Positions 50,006 through 62,697 of a stretch of 64,000 nt of DNA are shown here, piece by piece. The DNA is from VRUE01 sp036403515 (GTDB lineage: Bacteria; Actinomycetota; Thermoleophilia; Solirubrobacterales; 70-9), in assembly GCA_036403515.1 (NCBI GenBank), contig DASWQV010000093.1:1-64000 (forward strand), in the 5' to 3' direction. Both the position numbers and the translations under genes were made by a program. The stretch's first letter is position 1, and each line of letters begins with the position of its first letter. The notes under the pieces are model-generated. The model did not search any database, was not told the origin of the DNA, and worked only from the letters and a program-made list of their open reading frames with translations.

Positions 50006-51112
50006 TTGAAGCTGACAACCAAACGCGACGAGCTTGTCGCCAAGCTCTCGATCGTCTCCCGCGCCGTATCGACGCGGACCGCCACCCAGGCTCTTTCCGG
50101 GATCCTCCTCACCGCGGATGAGGAGGGCGTCAGCCTCTGCGCAACCGATCTCGAGCTGGGCCTGAAGACAAAGCTGACGGCAGAGGTCGACAGTCCCGGC
50201 TCGGTCCTCCTGCCCGGCCGTCTCCTAGCCGAGGTTTCGCGCTCGCTCGGGGATCCGTCTGTCGAGGTCGAGCTGCGCGAGGCAGAGCGCGACGTCGAGA
50301 TCCGCAGCGGCGGCTCGAGCTTCCACCTGCGCACCCTGCCCAGTGAGGACTTTCCCGCCCTCCCCGAGGATCAGGGCGAGCCACTGACGATCCCTGCCGC
50401 GGCGCTTGCCTCGACGGTGGATCTCGTCGCCCGCGCCGCTTCACGGGACGACATGCGGCCGGTTCTGACCGGCGTCCTGGTCAGCGCCAGCGGTTCGGAG
50501 ATGACGATGGTCGCGACCGACTCCTACCGCCTCGCGGTCAAGCGAACCGAGTTGGAGAGCGCGATCGGGGGCGAGCTGGAGGCGAACATCCCGGCCAAGG
50601 CGCTGCGCGAGCTGGGGCGCATCGTCTCGGCCGACGGTGTCGAGGCGGTCTCGGTCGCCTTGCTGCGCAATCAAGCCATCTTCAAGGCAGGGGGAATCGT
50701 CCTCAACACGAGGCTGATCGAGGGGCAGTTCCCCAACTTTCGACAGCTCCTTCCCGAGTCCTACGAGCACGATGTCCGCCTGCCCCGCGGCGAGTTCCTC
50801 GACGTCGTCCGCCGGGTCAGCCAGCTGGCGCAGCGCAACGCGCCGTTGCGGCTTTCTTTCGCGCCAGGCGAGCTGACGGTCGCCGCCTCGACTCCGGATG
50901 TCGGCGACGCGGAGGAGACGATGCCGGCGGCTTTTGAGGGAGAGCCGCTGGAGATCGGCTTCAACCCCGACTTCCTGCGCGAGGGGATCGAAAGCGTCGA
51001 GGGGGATGAGGTTGTGCTGCGATTGATCTCACCGCTGCGCCCCGGTCTCCTGCAGCCGGTCGACAACGAGAACTTCCGCTACCTGGTGATGCCGATCCGC
51101 CTCAACGTGTGA
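50006..51112 (+). CDS. dnaN: DNA polymerase III sliding clamp (beta subunit)
   Basis: 368 residues, three clamp domains: KLTTKRDELVAKLSIVSRAVS (start), DLELGLKTKL, FHLRTLPSEDFPALPE, DDMRPVLTGVLVSASGSEM, VATDSYRLAVKR, LIEGQFPNFRQLLP, and the C-terminal YLVMPIRLNV. TTG 50006 aligns with the family N-terminus and has AAGGC 11 bases upstream. Follows dnaA and precedes recF. Confidence 0.96.
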   Translation: MKLTTKRDELVAKLSIVSRAVSTRTATQALSGILLTADEEGVSLCATDLELGLKTKLTAEVDSPGSVLLPGRLLAEVSRSLGDPSVEVELREAERDVEIRSGGSSFHLRTLPSEDFPALPEDQGEPLTIPAAALASTVDLVARAASRDDMRPVLTGVLVSASGSEMTMVATDSYRLAVKRTELESAIGGELEANIPAKALRELGRIVSADGVEAVSVALLRNQAIFKAGGIVLNTRLIEGQFPNFRQLLPESYEHDVRLPRGEFLDVVRRVSQLAQRNAPLRLSFAPGELTVAASTPDVGDAEETMPAAFEGEPLEIGFNPDFLREGIESVEGDEVVLRLISPLRPGLLQPVDNENFRYLVMPIRLNV

Positions 51113-51122
51113 GGTTTGCCCG

Positions 51123-52214
51123 GTGCTCGTCACCGCCGCCGAAGCGAGACCGTTGCGGAGCCTGCCCCATCTGCGCATCGAGCCGGGGCCGGGGATCACC
51201 AGCTTGGTTGGTCCAAATGGAGTGGGCAAGACCAACTTCCTCGAGGCGCTGTACTTCGCCCTGACCGGGCGTTCCTTCCGCACCGCCGACCGCCGCGACC
51301 TGATTCCTTTCGGCGACTCCTTTGCGAGGGCGGAAGCGACCGTGCGAGACGAGGATGGGGTGGAGCGACACCTGCTCGCCTCGGTGAGCCGCAGCGATGG
51401 GCGCCGCCATTTGCTCGACGCGAGTCCCGCGGACCCCGCCACACTGGCGCGCAGCCGTCCACCCGTCGCCGTTTTCTCGCCTGACCGCCTGAGCCTGATC
51501 AAGGGCCCGCCAGCGGAACGCCGCGCTCATCTGGACCGCTTCGTCGCCGCCCGTTGGCCGTTTCGAGCCGACCTGCGCCAACGCTTTGGGCAGGCATTGG
51601 CGCAACGCAATGCGCTTGTCGCCGCACTCGCCGGCGGTCGCGGCGCGCCGAGTCAGCTCGATGCATGGGATGCCACCTTGGCCGAGGCCGCCGCCGCGCT
51701 CATCGCCGCCCGGGCCGAGGCCGCCGCGGAGCTGTCCGAGCCGTTCGCGGCTGCGTCCGTCGACCTCGGCTTGGAGGGCGGCGCCTCACTTTCGTACGCC
51801 CCCCGCGCGGAGGGCTCCAGCGCTGAAATCACGGCCGGGCTGTTCGAACGGCGGGAGGCCGACCTGCGCCTCGGCAGGACCTCCTGGGGCCCCCACCTCG
51901 ACGAGCTCAAGGTCGACCTCGCGGGTCGCTCGCTGCGCCGCTACGGCTCCCAGGGCCAGCAGCGCTTGGCGCTCTTGGCCCTGCTCTTTGCCGAGCGTGA
52001 GGTGCTGCTCGCCGCGCGCCAGGTGGCGCCACTCCTGCTCCTCGATGACGTCATGAGCGAGCTTGATCCGCCCCGCCGCCAGCGACTGGTCGACCGCCTT
52101 GCAGGAAGGGGTCAGACGCTGATCACCGCCGCCGCCGAGGACTCGCTGCCGGCCTCGGCGCTGACAGGCGCCGTGCGAATGCCGTTCCTCGCGGACGCGT
52201 CGGCGGCGGCATGA
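51123..52214 (+). CDS. recF: DNA replication and repair protein RecF
   Basis: 363 residues, SMC-like ATPase for gap repair. Walker A GPNGVGKTN (30-38), FALTGRSFRT, RLSLIKGPPAERRAHLDRF, signature YGSQGQQRLALLALL, and Walker B LLLLDDVMSELDP. GTG start ten bases after dnaN. Confidence 0.95.
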   Translation: MLVTAAEARPLRSLPHLRIEPGPGITSLVGPNGVGKTNFLEALYFALTGRSFRTADRRDLIPFGDSFARAEATVRDEDGVERHLLASVSRSDGRRHLLDASPADPATLARSRPPVAVFSPDRLSLIKGPPAERRAHLDRFVAARWPFRADLRQRFGQALAQRNALVAALAGGRGAPSQLDAWDATLAEAAAALIAARAEAAAELSEPFAAASVDLGLEGGASLSYAPRAEGSSAEITAGLFERREADLRLGRTSWGPHLDELKVDLAGRSLRRYGSQGQQRLALLALLFAEREVLLAARQVAPLLLLDDVMSELDPPRRQRLVDRLAGRGQTLITAAAEDSLPASALTGAVRMPFLADASAAA

Positions 52215-52516
52215 ACCGCCGCCGAGCTCCTCGCCCGGCTGCGACGGCCCTGCGCGCCGCGCTCGAGCAGGCGGCGCCTAAAACCCCCCTTGCGGCCCTG
52301 CAGGGAGCTTGGGCCGAGGTCGTCGGCGAGCGGATCGCGGCGGTCGCCAGCCCGGTATCCGAGCGCGGCGGAGAGGCGACTGTGAGCTGCTCGGATTCCG
52401 TCTGGGCCCAGGAGTTGGATCTGATGCAAGGTCAGTTGCTGGAGCGCTTGCACGAGCGCCTCGGCGAGCGTGCCCCGCAGAGTTTGCGATTCCGTGCGGA
52501 AGATGCCCGAAAGTAA
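52211..52516 (+). CDS. dciA: DciA/DUF721 helicase-associated protein
   Basis: 101 residues. LAALQGAWAEVVGERIAAVASPV is the DUF721 core, then TVSCSDSVWAQELDLMQGQLLERL. DciA proteins interact with the replicative helicase in bacteria lacking DnaC/DnaI; this genome also carries a DnaC-like gene beside dnaB. ATG overlaps the recF stop by four bases. Confidence 0.9.
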   Translation: MNRRRAPRPAATALRAALEQAAPKTPLAALQGAWAEVVGERIAAVASPVSERGGEATVSCSDSVWAQELDLMQGQLLERLHERLGERAPQSLRFRAEDARK

Positions 52517-52609
52517 TTTCATTTTACGGCGATTTGCAGGACTTTTATTTCCCCAAAACGAGTCGACAAAAGCCCCGAACTGGTATCCTTATGTCAACTT
52601 GCATTTCCG

Positions 52610-52649
52610 CCCCGACCGTGCGCCGCAAGTGTCCGACGGTCGGGGTTTT
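52610..52649 (+). terminator. Intrinsic terminator/attenuator before gyrB
   Basis: A 10-bp perfect stem CCCCGACCGT/ACGGTCGGGG (52610-52619 with 52636-52645) is followed directly by TTTT. It ends 23 bases before the gyrB TTG, in a 156-base A/T-richer gap, so it either ends the dnaA-dciA transcript or attenuates gyrB. Confidence 0.8.
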
Positions 52650-52672
52650 CTATGAGAACGGGAAGGGACTAA

Positions 52673-55099
<2,427 letters not shown>

Positions 55100-55132
55100 C
55101 CCAGGGCGATCGCCCGGAAAGCGGGGGATCTA

Positions 55133-57640
<2,508 letters not shown>

Positions 57641-57654
57641 GGGTCGGCGGGGAG

Positions 57655-57758
57655 GGTCTTCCCGGTTCCCAAGCACCGCCAACTGGCGGTGCTAATCATG
57701 AGCCCTTCGGGGCCTAGAACCCCTCTGCGGAGCCGCTTCGCGAGGAACCGGGAAGACC
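57655..57758 (+). repeat. Multi-hairpin element, family 2, copy 2
   Basis: Perfect 15-bp arms GGTCTTCCCGGTTCC (57655-57669) and its complement (57744-57758). Inside in order: H3 AGCACCGCC-AACT-GGCGGTGCT (57672-57693), H2 around GAGCCCTTCGGGGC, and H1 around GCGGAGCCGC. Follows gyrA, same orientation relative to the stop as copies 1 and 3. Confidence 0.92.
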
Positions 57759-57969
57759 TCCTCCACCGACCTCTCGACCACCCGCTCACTTGCCTAGAAG
57801 CTGGCGCCCGGGAGCCCAACGTGATCGTGAACGCGTGCTTGGAACAGCGGCGTTCGCATTTCGGCGAGGCTGGGAAGCTTTTCCGGTCGAGCCGCTCGGG
57901 GATCGATTTGCAGCCGAAAAGCTTGGCGGCTCAAGGAAGGACAAGCTTGATCCTGACGAGGCGGTAGAT
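57759..57969. other. Intergenic stretch without recognisable gene
   Basis: This 211-base part of the 592-base gyrA-58233 gap lies between two family-2 elements. Open frames exist on both strands but show no known motif, no good ribosome-binding site and no codon bias I can distinguish from chance at this GC content. It may be a decayed gene. Confidence 0.5.
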
Positions 57970-58070
57970 AGGGCAGCGGGGAGGTCTCGACGGATCCTCG
58001 CGGAGCGGCAGCTAATTAGCACCGCCTTTTGGGCGGTGCTTGGGAACCGGCGAGACCTCCCCGCTGTCCT
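57970..58070 (-). repeat. Multi-hairpin element, family 2, copy 3 (truncated)
   Basis: Arms 57970-57989 and 58051-58070 pair over 20 bp with one G-T type mismatch. H3 (58018-58040) is intact with a TTTT loop; H1 is degenerate (CCTCGCGGAGCGGCAG) and H2 is missing. On the minus strand it begins three bases after the stop of the HNH-like fragment. Confidence 0.88.
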
Positions 58071-58073
58071 CCC

Positions 58074-58165
58074 CTAAGCAGCCTCTAGCAGGCCCTGCTC
58101 CAGGCTTCGGGGAATCTTTGGACCGGCCACCTGGATGAACACCGGTGGCCCGGCGCTTCTGCGGG
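58074..58165 (-). pseudogene. Duplicated 3' end of the HNH endonuclease gene
   Basis: This stretch aligns without gaps to 59251-59342 at roughly three-quarters identity. Translated on the minus strand it gives VFIQVAGPKIP..LEQGLLEAA and a stop, against VFIQVASPKIP..WQQYLPAAA in the intact gene at 59251. The upstream sequence is unrelated to the HNH domain, so this is a fragment, not a gene. The two copies flank the 58.2-59.25 kb toxin-antitoxin region as direct repeats. Confidence 0.8.
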
Positions 58166-58232
58166 CTTTCGAATTTCCGCGAAAAACGAGTGCCAAGGGG
58201 GAGAAAATATCCCTGTGTGAGCTTAAGTACAC

Positions 58233-58553
58233 GTGACTCGTGAGCAACCCGGAGAAGAACACGAGGCGGCGCAGCTGCTGATCGAAGAGATGCTGCGGAC
58301 GGCCTTCTCTCTCGGCAGTATCTACGCGCCGCTGCTCGCTGATCTCCCCGACGATGCCTTCCCTGGGGAGGATCCGGGTGCCGTGTTGATCGAGATGCTG
58401 GCCGGCAGCTCGCTTGGGGCCGCCCAGGTGATCGAGGCGGTGGACTGGAAATCGACGACCGCTTTCGTGAAAGCGGTTAGAGAGAGCGTCCTCGGCGATC
58501 TGCGAGCCGCGGCCCTGCTAGCTGAACAGGGCCAGAAAGAAATGCTACTTTGA
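58233..58553 (+). CDS. Small protein of unknown function upstream of a toxin-antitoxin pair
   Basis: 106 residues, acidic and helical (EHEAAQLLIEEMLRTAFSLG, PGAVLIEMLAGSSLGAAQVI). GTG 58233 has no clear Shine-Dalgarno, so the start is uncertain. Its TGA overlaps the antitoxin ATG (TGATG), pointing to a three-gene unit. No family recognised. Confidence 0.6.
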   Translation: MTREQPGEEHEAAQLLIEEMLRTAFSLGSIYAPLLADLPDDAFPGEDPGAVLIEMLAGSSLGAAQVIEAVDWKSTTAFVKAVRESVLGDLRAAALLAEQGQKEMLL

Positions 58554-58828
58554 TGTACATGAGCAATTCAGTCGGGATTGCGGAGTTGCGCCAGAACTTG
58601 AGCGTGTACCTGCGGCGTGTGAGCGAAGGCGAGCGGTTGGTCGTCACCGATCGCAACCGACCGGTGGCTGAGCTTGGTCCTGCCCCGAGCACCGGACCAG
58701 ATCTCGATCGGCTGATTGCAGAAGGACGGGTATCTCGCCCCTTGCGTTCCGGCCTGCCGAAGCCGCTCGAGCTGACGGGCGATCCGGAAGCCCTCAGCAG
58801 CGCTCTCGACGGTGTCCGCGGCGGCTGA
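58553..58828 (+). CDS. Phd/YefM-type antitoxin
   Basis: 91 residues from ATG 58553 (ATG 58559 also possible). GIAELRQNLSVYLRRVSEGE and LVVTDRNRPVAEL are the Phd/YefM DNA-binding fold; the C-terminal part should wrap the toxin. Three bases separate it from the PIN toxin gene. Confidence 0.88.
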   Translation: MYMSNSVGIAELRQNLSVYLRRVSEGERLVVTDRNRPVAELGPAPSTGPDLDRLIAEGRVSRPLRSGLPKPLELTGDPEALSSALDGVRGG

Positions 58829-58831
58829 GCC

Positions 58832-59254
58832 ATGGCCGTCTTCTACGCGGACACGTCCGCGCTGGTCAAGCTCGTTCGCGAGGAGGCCGAGTCGTCTGCC
58901 CTGCGGGCCTATTTCGCAGACGCAGACCTGGTTAGCAGCGAGTTGGTCCTGGCCGAGCTTCCTCGGGCGGTGCGTCGTGCGGTCGCAGACGACCCGGCTT
59001 TGCCGCTCGACCTGTTGCTTGATCGCGCTGGGGAATTGATCGACGCCCTCGCCCTGCGTCCGGCCGATCAGGCTTTGCTGGCTGGGGCAGGAGCGCTCAC
59101 CGAGCCGGCACTTCGAGCACTTGACGCAATTCACGTCGCCTCCGCCGCTGGCCTTGGCCCCTTCGAGGCCTTTGTGACCTATGACGAACGCCAGGCAGCC
59201 GCCGCCAGGCTCGCCGGTCTTCGCACGGTAGCTCCGGGCGCAGCCACCCGCTAA
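58832..59254 (+). CDS. VapC-type PIN-domain toxin
   Basis: 140 residues, probable RNase. PIN acidic residues: D7 in FYADTSALVKL, E in SELVLAELPRA, and D in LRALDAIHVASA plus a final D in FVTYDERQ. Paired with the Phd-like antitoxin. Its stop overlaps that of the convergent HNH gene by four bases. Confidence 0.9.
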   Translation: MAVFYADTSALVKLVREEAESSALRAYFADADLVSSELVLAELPRAVRRAVADDPALPLDLLLDRAGELIDALALRPADQALLAGAGALTEPALRALDAIHVASAAGLGPFEAFVTYDERQAAAARLAGLRTVAPGAATR

Positions 59255-59757
59255 GCAGCAGCCGGAAGGTACTGCTGCCAGTTTTCGGGAATCTTCGGGC
59301 TGGCCACCTGGATGAACACCGTCGGCCCGGGCGCCTTCGGGGTGCTCTGCGGATGCATGTGGATCTCGCGGGGGAGCCGGTTGCCCTTGCGCCGGTTGCA
59401 GGACGCGCAGGCGGCGACGATGTTCTCCCAGACCGATTTGCCGCCGCGGCTGCGGGGGATGACGTGATCGACCGTGAGGCCGGATTTGCGGGAACCGCAG
59501 TATTGGCAGGTCCAGGAGTCGCGGGCGAGGACCGCCCGGCGGGTGATCTTGCGGCGGTGCGCTTCGCGGGGGATCCGCACGTAGCTGACCAGGCGGATCA
59601 CGTCGGGGCGCTCCATCGTCATGTGCTCGGAGTGGATCGCGCCCTCGCGGCGCTCCAGCAGCTCGGCCTTTTCCTTCAGCAAGAGCACAGCGGCCCTCCT
59701 CAACGTGCAGACGTTGATCGGCTCATACGTTGCGTTGAGTACGAGCACACGTGCCAT
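59251..59757 (-). CDS. HNH endonuclease
   Basis: 168 residues. HNH domain: CQYCG, LTVDHVIPRSRGGKSVWENI and AACASCNRRKGNR, with two zinc CxxC pairs. N-terminal part VLNATYEPINVCTLRRAAVL is typical of the small actinobacterial/cyanobacterial HNH family. Substrate unknown. Its last 25 codons have a degenerate second copy at 58074. Confidence 0.9.
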   Translation of the reverse strand: MARVLVLNATYEPINVCTLRRAAVLLLKEKAELLERREGAIHSEHMTMERPDVIRLVSYVRIPREAHRRKITRRAVLARDSWTCQYCGSRKSGLTVDHVIPRSRGGKSVWENIVAACASCNRRKGNRLPREIHMHPQSTPKAPGPTVFIQVASPKIPENWQQYLPAAA

Positions 59758-59768
59758 GTTGCCCGGGA

Positions 59769-59774
59769 ATTCTA
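59769..59774 (-). promoter_or_regulatory. Putative -10 hexamer of the HNH gene
   Basis: TAGAAT on the minus strand ends 11 bases before the HNH ATG and overlaps the pheA stop. A weak TTGGGC lies about 15 bases upstream. Confidence 0.3.
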
Positions 59775-60608
59775 CGCAGTTGGGTAGGAGCCCAATACTC
59801 GAACCGAATCTGCCTTGGTTCGCAGCGCCTCGATCGCCTCTGTGACCGGCTGGTCGGTCAATGCCCCCTCGAGGTCGCAGAAGAACATGTAGCGCCCCAG
59901 CCCGAGGCGCAGTGGGCGGGACTCGATGCGGGTCAGATTGACCGCTCGAGAGGAGAACTCACGCAGCGCATTGACCAGGGCGCCGGGATGGTCTTCGCCC
60001 AGCTCAGAGAAGACAAGGGAGGTCTTCCAGGCATCGCCAACCGCCGGCTCGGTCCCGGCCGGGGCGATCCAGACGAAGCGGGTGACGTTGTTGGCCTCGT
60101 CCTCGATTCCTTCGCAGAGAACCGCGCAGCCGTAGAGCTCGGCGGCGGAATGGGCTCCGATCGCCGCCCATGGCCGATCAGACTCGCTGACCAGGCGAAC
60201 GGCCTCGGCGGTGCTGCTGACCGGACGCAGCTCGACCCCCGGCAGGCTCTCGCGCAGAAAGCGGGCGCACTGCGCGAGCGGCTGGGGGTGGGATAGAACG
60301 ACGGCGATCTGCTCCAGCTCGCCCGGCTCCCGTGCGAGCAGCATCGCCCGCACGGCGAAGTCATGCTCGCCAACGATCGTCACCTTCTCCGCATCGAAGG
60401 CGAGGGTGTCGAGCGTGCTGCGCACCGACCCCTCGATCGAGTTCTCGAACGGCACCAGCGCCCGCTCGGCCTCCCCCCGCTCCACCGCGAGGATCGCCTC
60501 GTGGATGGTGGCCGTCCGCAACCGCTCGAACTCGAGTCCCGGCTCGACCGCCTCGCGCAGCGCGTCCTCGGTGAACGTGCCAGCCGGCCCCAGATAGGCG
60601 ATCCGCAC
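59772..60608 (-). CDS. pheA: Prephenate dehydratase
   Basis: 278 residues. Converts prephenate to phenylpyruvate in phenylalanine synthesis. Catalytic domain with YLGPAGTFTEDAL, VPFENSIEGSVRSTLD and the TRF motif (VTRFVWI); C-terminal ACT domain (HPGALVNALREFSSRAVNLT, ESRPLRLGLGRYMFF) for Phe feedback. GTG start. No chorismate mutase domain. Confidence 0.95.
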   Translation of the reverse strand: MRIAYLGPAGTFTEDALREAVEPGLEFERLRTATIHEAILAVERGEAERALVPFENSIEGSVRSTLDTLAFDAEKVTIVGEHDFAVRAMLLAREPGELEQIAVVLSHPQPLAQCARFLRESLPGVELRPVSSTAEAVRLVSESDRPWAAIGAHSAAELYGCAVLCEGIEDEANNVTRFVWIAPAGTEPAVGDAWKTSLVFSELGEDHPGALVNALREFSSRAVNLTRIESRPLRLGLGRYMFFCDLEGALTDQPVTEAIEALRTKADSVRVLGSYPTA

Positions 60609-60618
60609 CGCGCCCGCC

Positions 60619-61659
60619 CTATTCGAAGGCGACGTTGTAGCTGGCCTTGTTGTTTTCGGAGAGGTGCTCGCCCGGCACGGTCGCGACGTCGACTTCGAGC
60701 GTCACTTCGCCGCTTGGAGCCGGGGTCAGCGGGATCAAGGCGGTTTCCGTTTCTCCCGCCGCAATGCTGCTGATCGTGCCGCTCAGAGTGCCGCCGCCGC
60801 TGACCGTGATCGAAACCGAGACGCCGTTCTCGGTTGAGCCGCCCTGGTTTTGGACCTGCACTTCGACTTCAGGCGTGCCTTCGCTGCCCACCGAGGTGGT
60901 CGATTCGGCAGTCAGTTCGGTGCCGTTGACGCTGGTGCCGATCAGGCCGAGGCCATGGACACCACCGGTCGACGCCGTGCTCGAGCCGCTGACCGATTCC
61001 AGCGCAGAGCTGACCGCGGTCTCTTCGAGCCACTTCGTCCCTTCCGGCAGAAAGACGCTCTTCGGCACGTCATCGCCCTCAATCCCGTTGGATTCGAGCA
61101 CGCCGTTGATCTCCGGCCGCACCACTGATTCGTAGAGCACATCGGCCGAGAGCAGCTTCTGCATCTGCACCGCGATGCTGGCGGTCGCTTTCTCCGAGCC
61201 GACATCGCCAAGCGCGGTGCTCATTTTGTCCGCGATGTCGTCCATCGCGCTGCCGCGCAGCTCGTAGACCAGCTCGAGCGCGTTTTGAGCGTGGCTCATG
61301 TCGCCGGGCGCGCTGAGGCCGTCGATGCGGCTGGCGTAGCCGTCCATCGCGCTGCGGTCGGCGCTGACCTGATTGACGAATTCGGTCACCGAAAGGCTGC
61401 CCGGTTCGGAGAGCTTGGCGAAGAACGCTTTGCTGGTCTGGTCGGTCTCTTCGACGATCTGGCTGACGTTGCGGGCGTAATCGCTCAGCGCCCTGTCCTT
61501 GCGCGCGTCGAGGCAACCCTTGATCCCAAGCACGACGACGATCAGCACCAACAGCCCGGCGCCGAGCGCAAGCCCACGGCGCAGCAGGATCTGCTGGCGT
61601 TCAGGCCGGCGGCGAGGCCGGGCCCGGCGTCCCGGCCGGTTTGCGGAAGAATCCTCCAA
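60619..61659 (-). CDS. Membrane-anchored protein with CARDB-like C-terminal domain
   Basis: 346 residues: basic cytoplasmic N-terminus, one TM segment (about 28-48, GLALGAGLLVLIVVVLGIKG), a helical extracytoplasmic region (about 55-190) and a beta-rich C-terminal domain (VEVQVQNQGGSTENGVSVSI, GETETALIPLTPAPSGEVTL) resembling CARDB/Ig folds. TTG start without a clear Shine-Dalgarno. Divergent from the kinase gene, so it could be a target or partner; that is an inference. Confidence 0.7.
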   Translation of the reverse strand: MEDSSANRPGRRARPRRRPERQQILLRRGLALGAGLLVLIVVVLGIKGCLDARKDRALSDYARNVSQIVEETDQTSKAFFAKLSEPGSLSVTEFVNQVSADRSAMDGYASRIDGLSAPGDMSHAQNALELVYELRGSAMDDIADKMSTALGDVGSEKATASIAVQMQKLLSADVLYESVVRPEINGVLESNGIEGDDVPKSVFLPEGTKWLEETAVSSALESVSGSSTASTGGVHGLGLIGTSVNGTELTAESTTSVGSEGTPEVEVQVQNQGGSTENGVSVSITVSGGGTLSGTISSIAAGETETALIPLTPAPSGEVTLEVDVATVPGEHLSENNKASYNVAFE

Positions 61660-61715
61660 GAAGCAGGGAGTATGTCGCAGGAGGAAGCGGATTCGCGGCG
61701 AAGTCGAGAAGTGCC

Positions 61716-62636
61716 GTGGTCGGTTCCCTGGTCCTCAACCGCTTCTTGATCGAGCGTCGCATCGGCAGCGGCGGCTTCGGCACGGTCTACGAGGCCTGGG
61801 ATGGACGGCTCGAGCGCCCGGTTGCGGTCAAGGCGATCGAATCCGGCCGGGACAATGGCTCAGGCCGGGTCATGCGAGAGGCGCAGGCCGCGGCCCGGCT
61901 GAATCATCCCGGCATCGTCACTCTCTACGAGATGGGGGAGGAGGACGGCAACGCCCTGCTCGTCACGGAGCTCGTCGACGGTGAGACGTTGGCCCGGCTG
62001 AATCGCGACTGCTCGCTCAGCGATCGCGAGATCGGCGAGATCGGCGCCGATCTCTGCGAGGCGCTTGACCACGCGCATTGCCGCTCTGTCGTGCACCGAG
62101 ACATCAAGCCTCAAAACGTCCTCGTTCTCGAGGACGGTGAGCCGCGCGCCAAGCTGATGGACTTCGGCGTCGCACGTCTCACCGACGCCGCCGCGCTGAC
62201 CGCCCCTGGCGACGTCGTCGGCACCCTCGCCTACATGGCGCCCGAGCAGGCCGAGGGCCGGACAGTGGGTCCCGAGGCAGACATCTACTCGCTCGCCCTG
62301 ATGCTCTACGAGTCATGGAGCGGCGAGCACCCGACTCGCCGCTCGAGCCCGGCCGCGACCGCGAGAGCGATCGGCGCCCGCCAGCGCCCCCTCCGCCGGC
62401 TGCGTCCCGATCTGCCTCGCGAGCTCACCGACGCGGTGGATGCCTGCCTGCAGACCCGACCGGATCGGCGCCCGCCGCTGGAGGAGCTCGGCGGCGCGAT
62501 TGAAAGCTCGCTCGACAGTCTCGCCGAGGATCCTCCCCGCGCCGAGCGCTCGCTGCGCCTGCGCCTCGGCGCGGTTGCCGCCGCCGCCGTGCTGGGCGCC
62601 TGGCTCGCCGCCGGTCATGGCGTCCTGCTGCCGTAG
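61716..62636 (+). CDS. Serine/threonine protein kinase (Hanks type)
   Basis: 306 residues. Kinase domain: P-loop IGSGGFGTVYEAWD, VAVK lysine, HRDIKPQN catalytic loop, DFGVAR, and APEQAEG. One C-terminal TM (LGAVAAAAVLGAWLAAGHG) with almost no extracytoplasmic part, so no PASTA sensor. GTG 61716 is chosen; an ATG 25 codons upstream would overlap the divergent gene's 5' end. Followed by fhaA, fhaB and a phosphatase. Confidence 0.92.
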   Translation: MVGSLVLNRFLIERRIGSGGFGTVYEAWDGRLERPVAVKAIESGRDNGSGRVMREAQAAARLNHPGIVTLYEMGEEDGNALLVTELVDGETLARLNRDCSLSDREIGEIGADLCEALDHAHCRSVVHRDIKPQNVLVLEDGEPRAKLMDFGVARLTDAAALTAPGDVVGTLAYMAPEQAEGRTVGPEADIYSLALMLYESWSGEHPTRRSSPAATARAIGARQRPLRRLRPDLPRELTDAVDACLQTRPDRRPPLEELGGAIESSLDSLAEDPPRAERSLRLRLGAVAAAAVLGAWLAAGHGVLLP

Positions 62637-62697
62637 GATTCCAGCCGGTTTTCCCGCCACCCCGAGCGCCTGCCTCGCTCGCAAAAAGGAGCCAACG

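Noticed and set aside
57786..58022. 78-codon minus-strand open frame in the gyrA downstream gap
   Set aside because: It begins inside repeat copy 3, is Ser/Arg-rich, and shows no motif or ribosome-binding site.
58074..58262. 62-codon open frame on the minus strand treated as a gene
   Set aside because: Only its last 25 codons resemble anything (the HNH tail); the N-terminal part has no support, so it was called a fragment.
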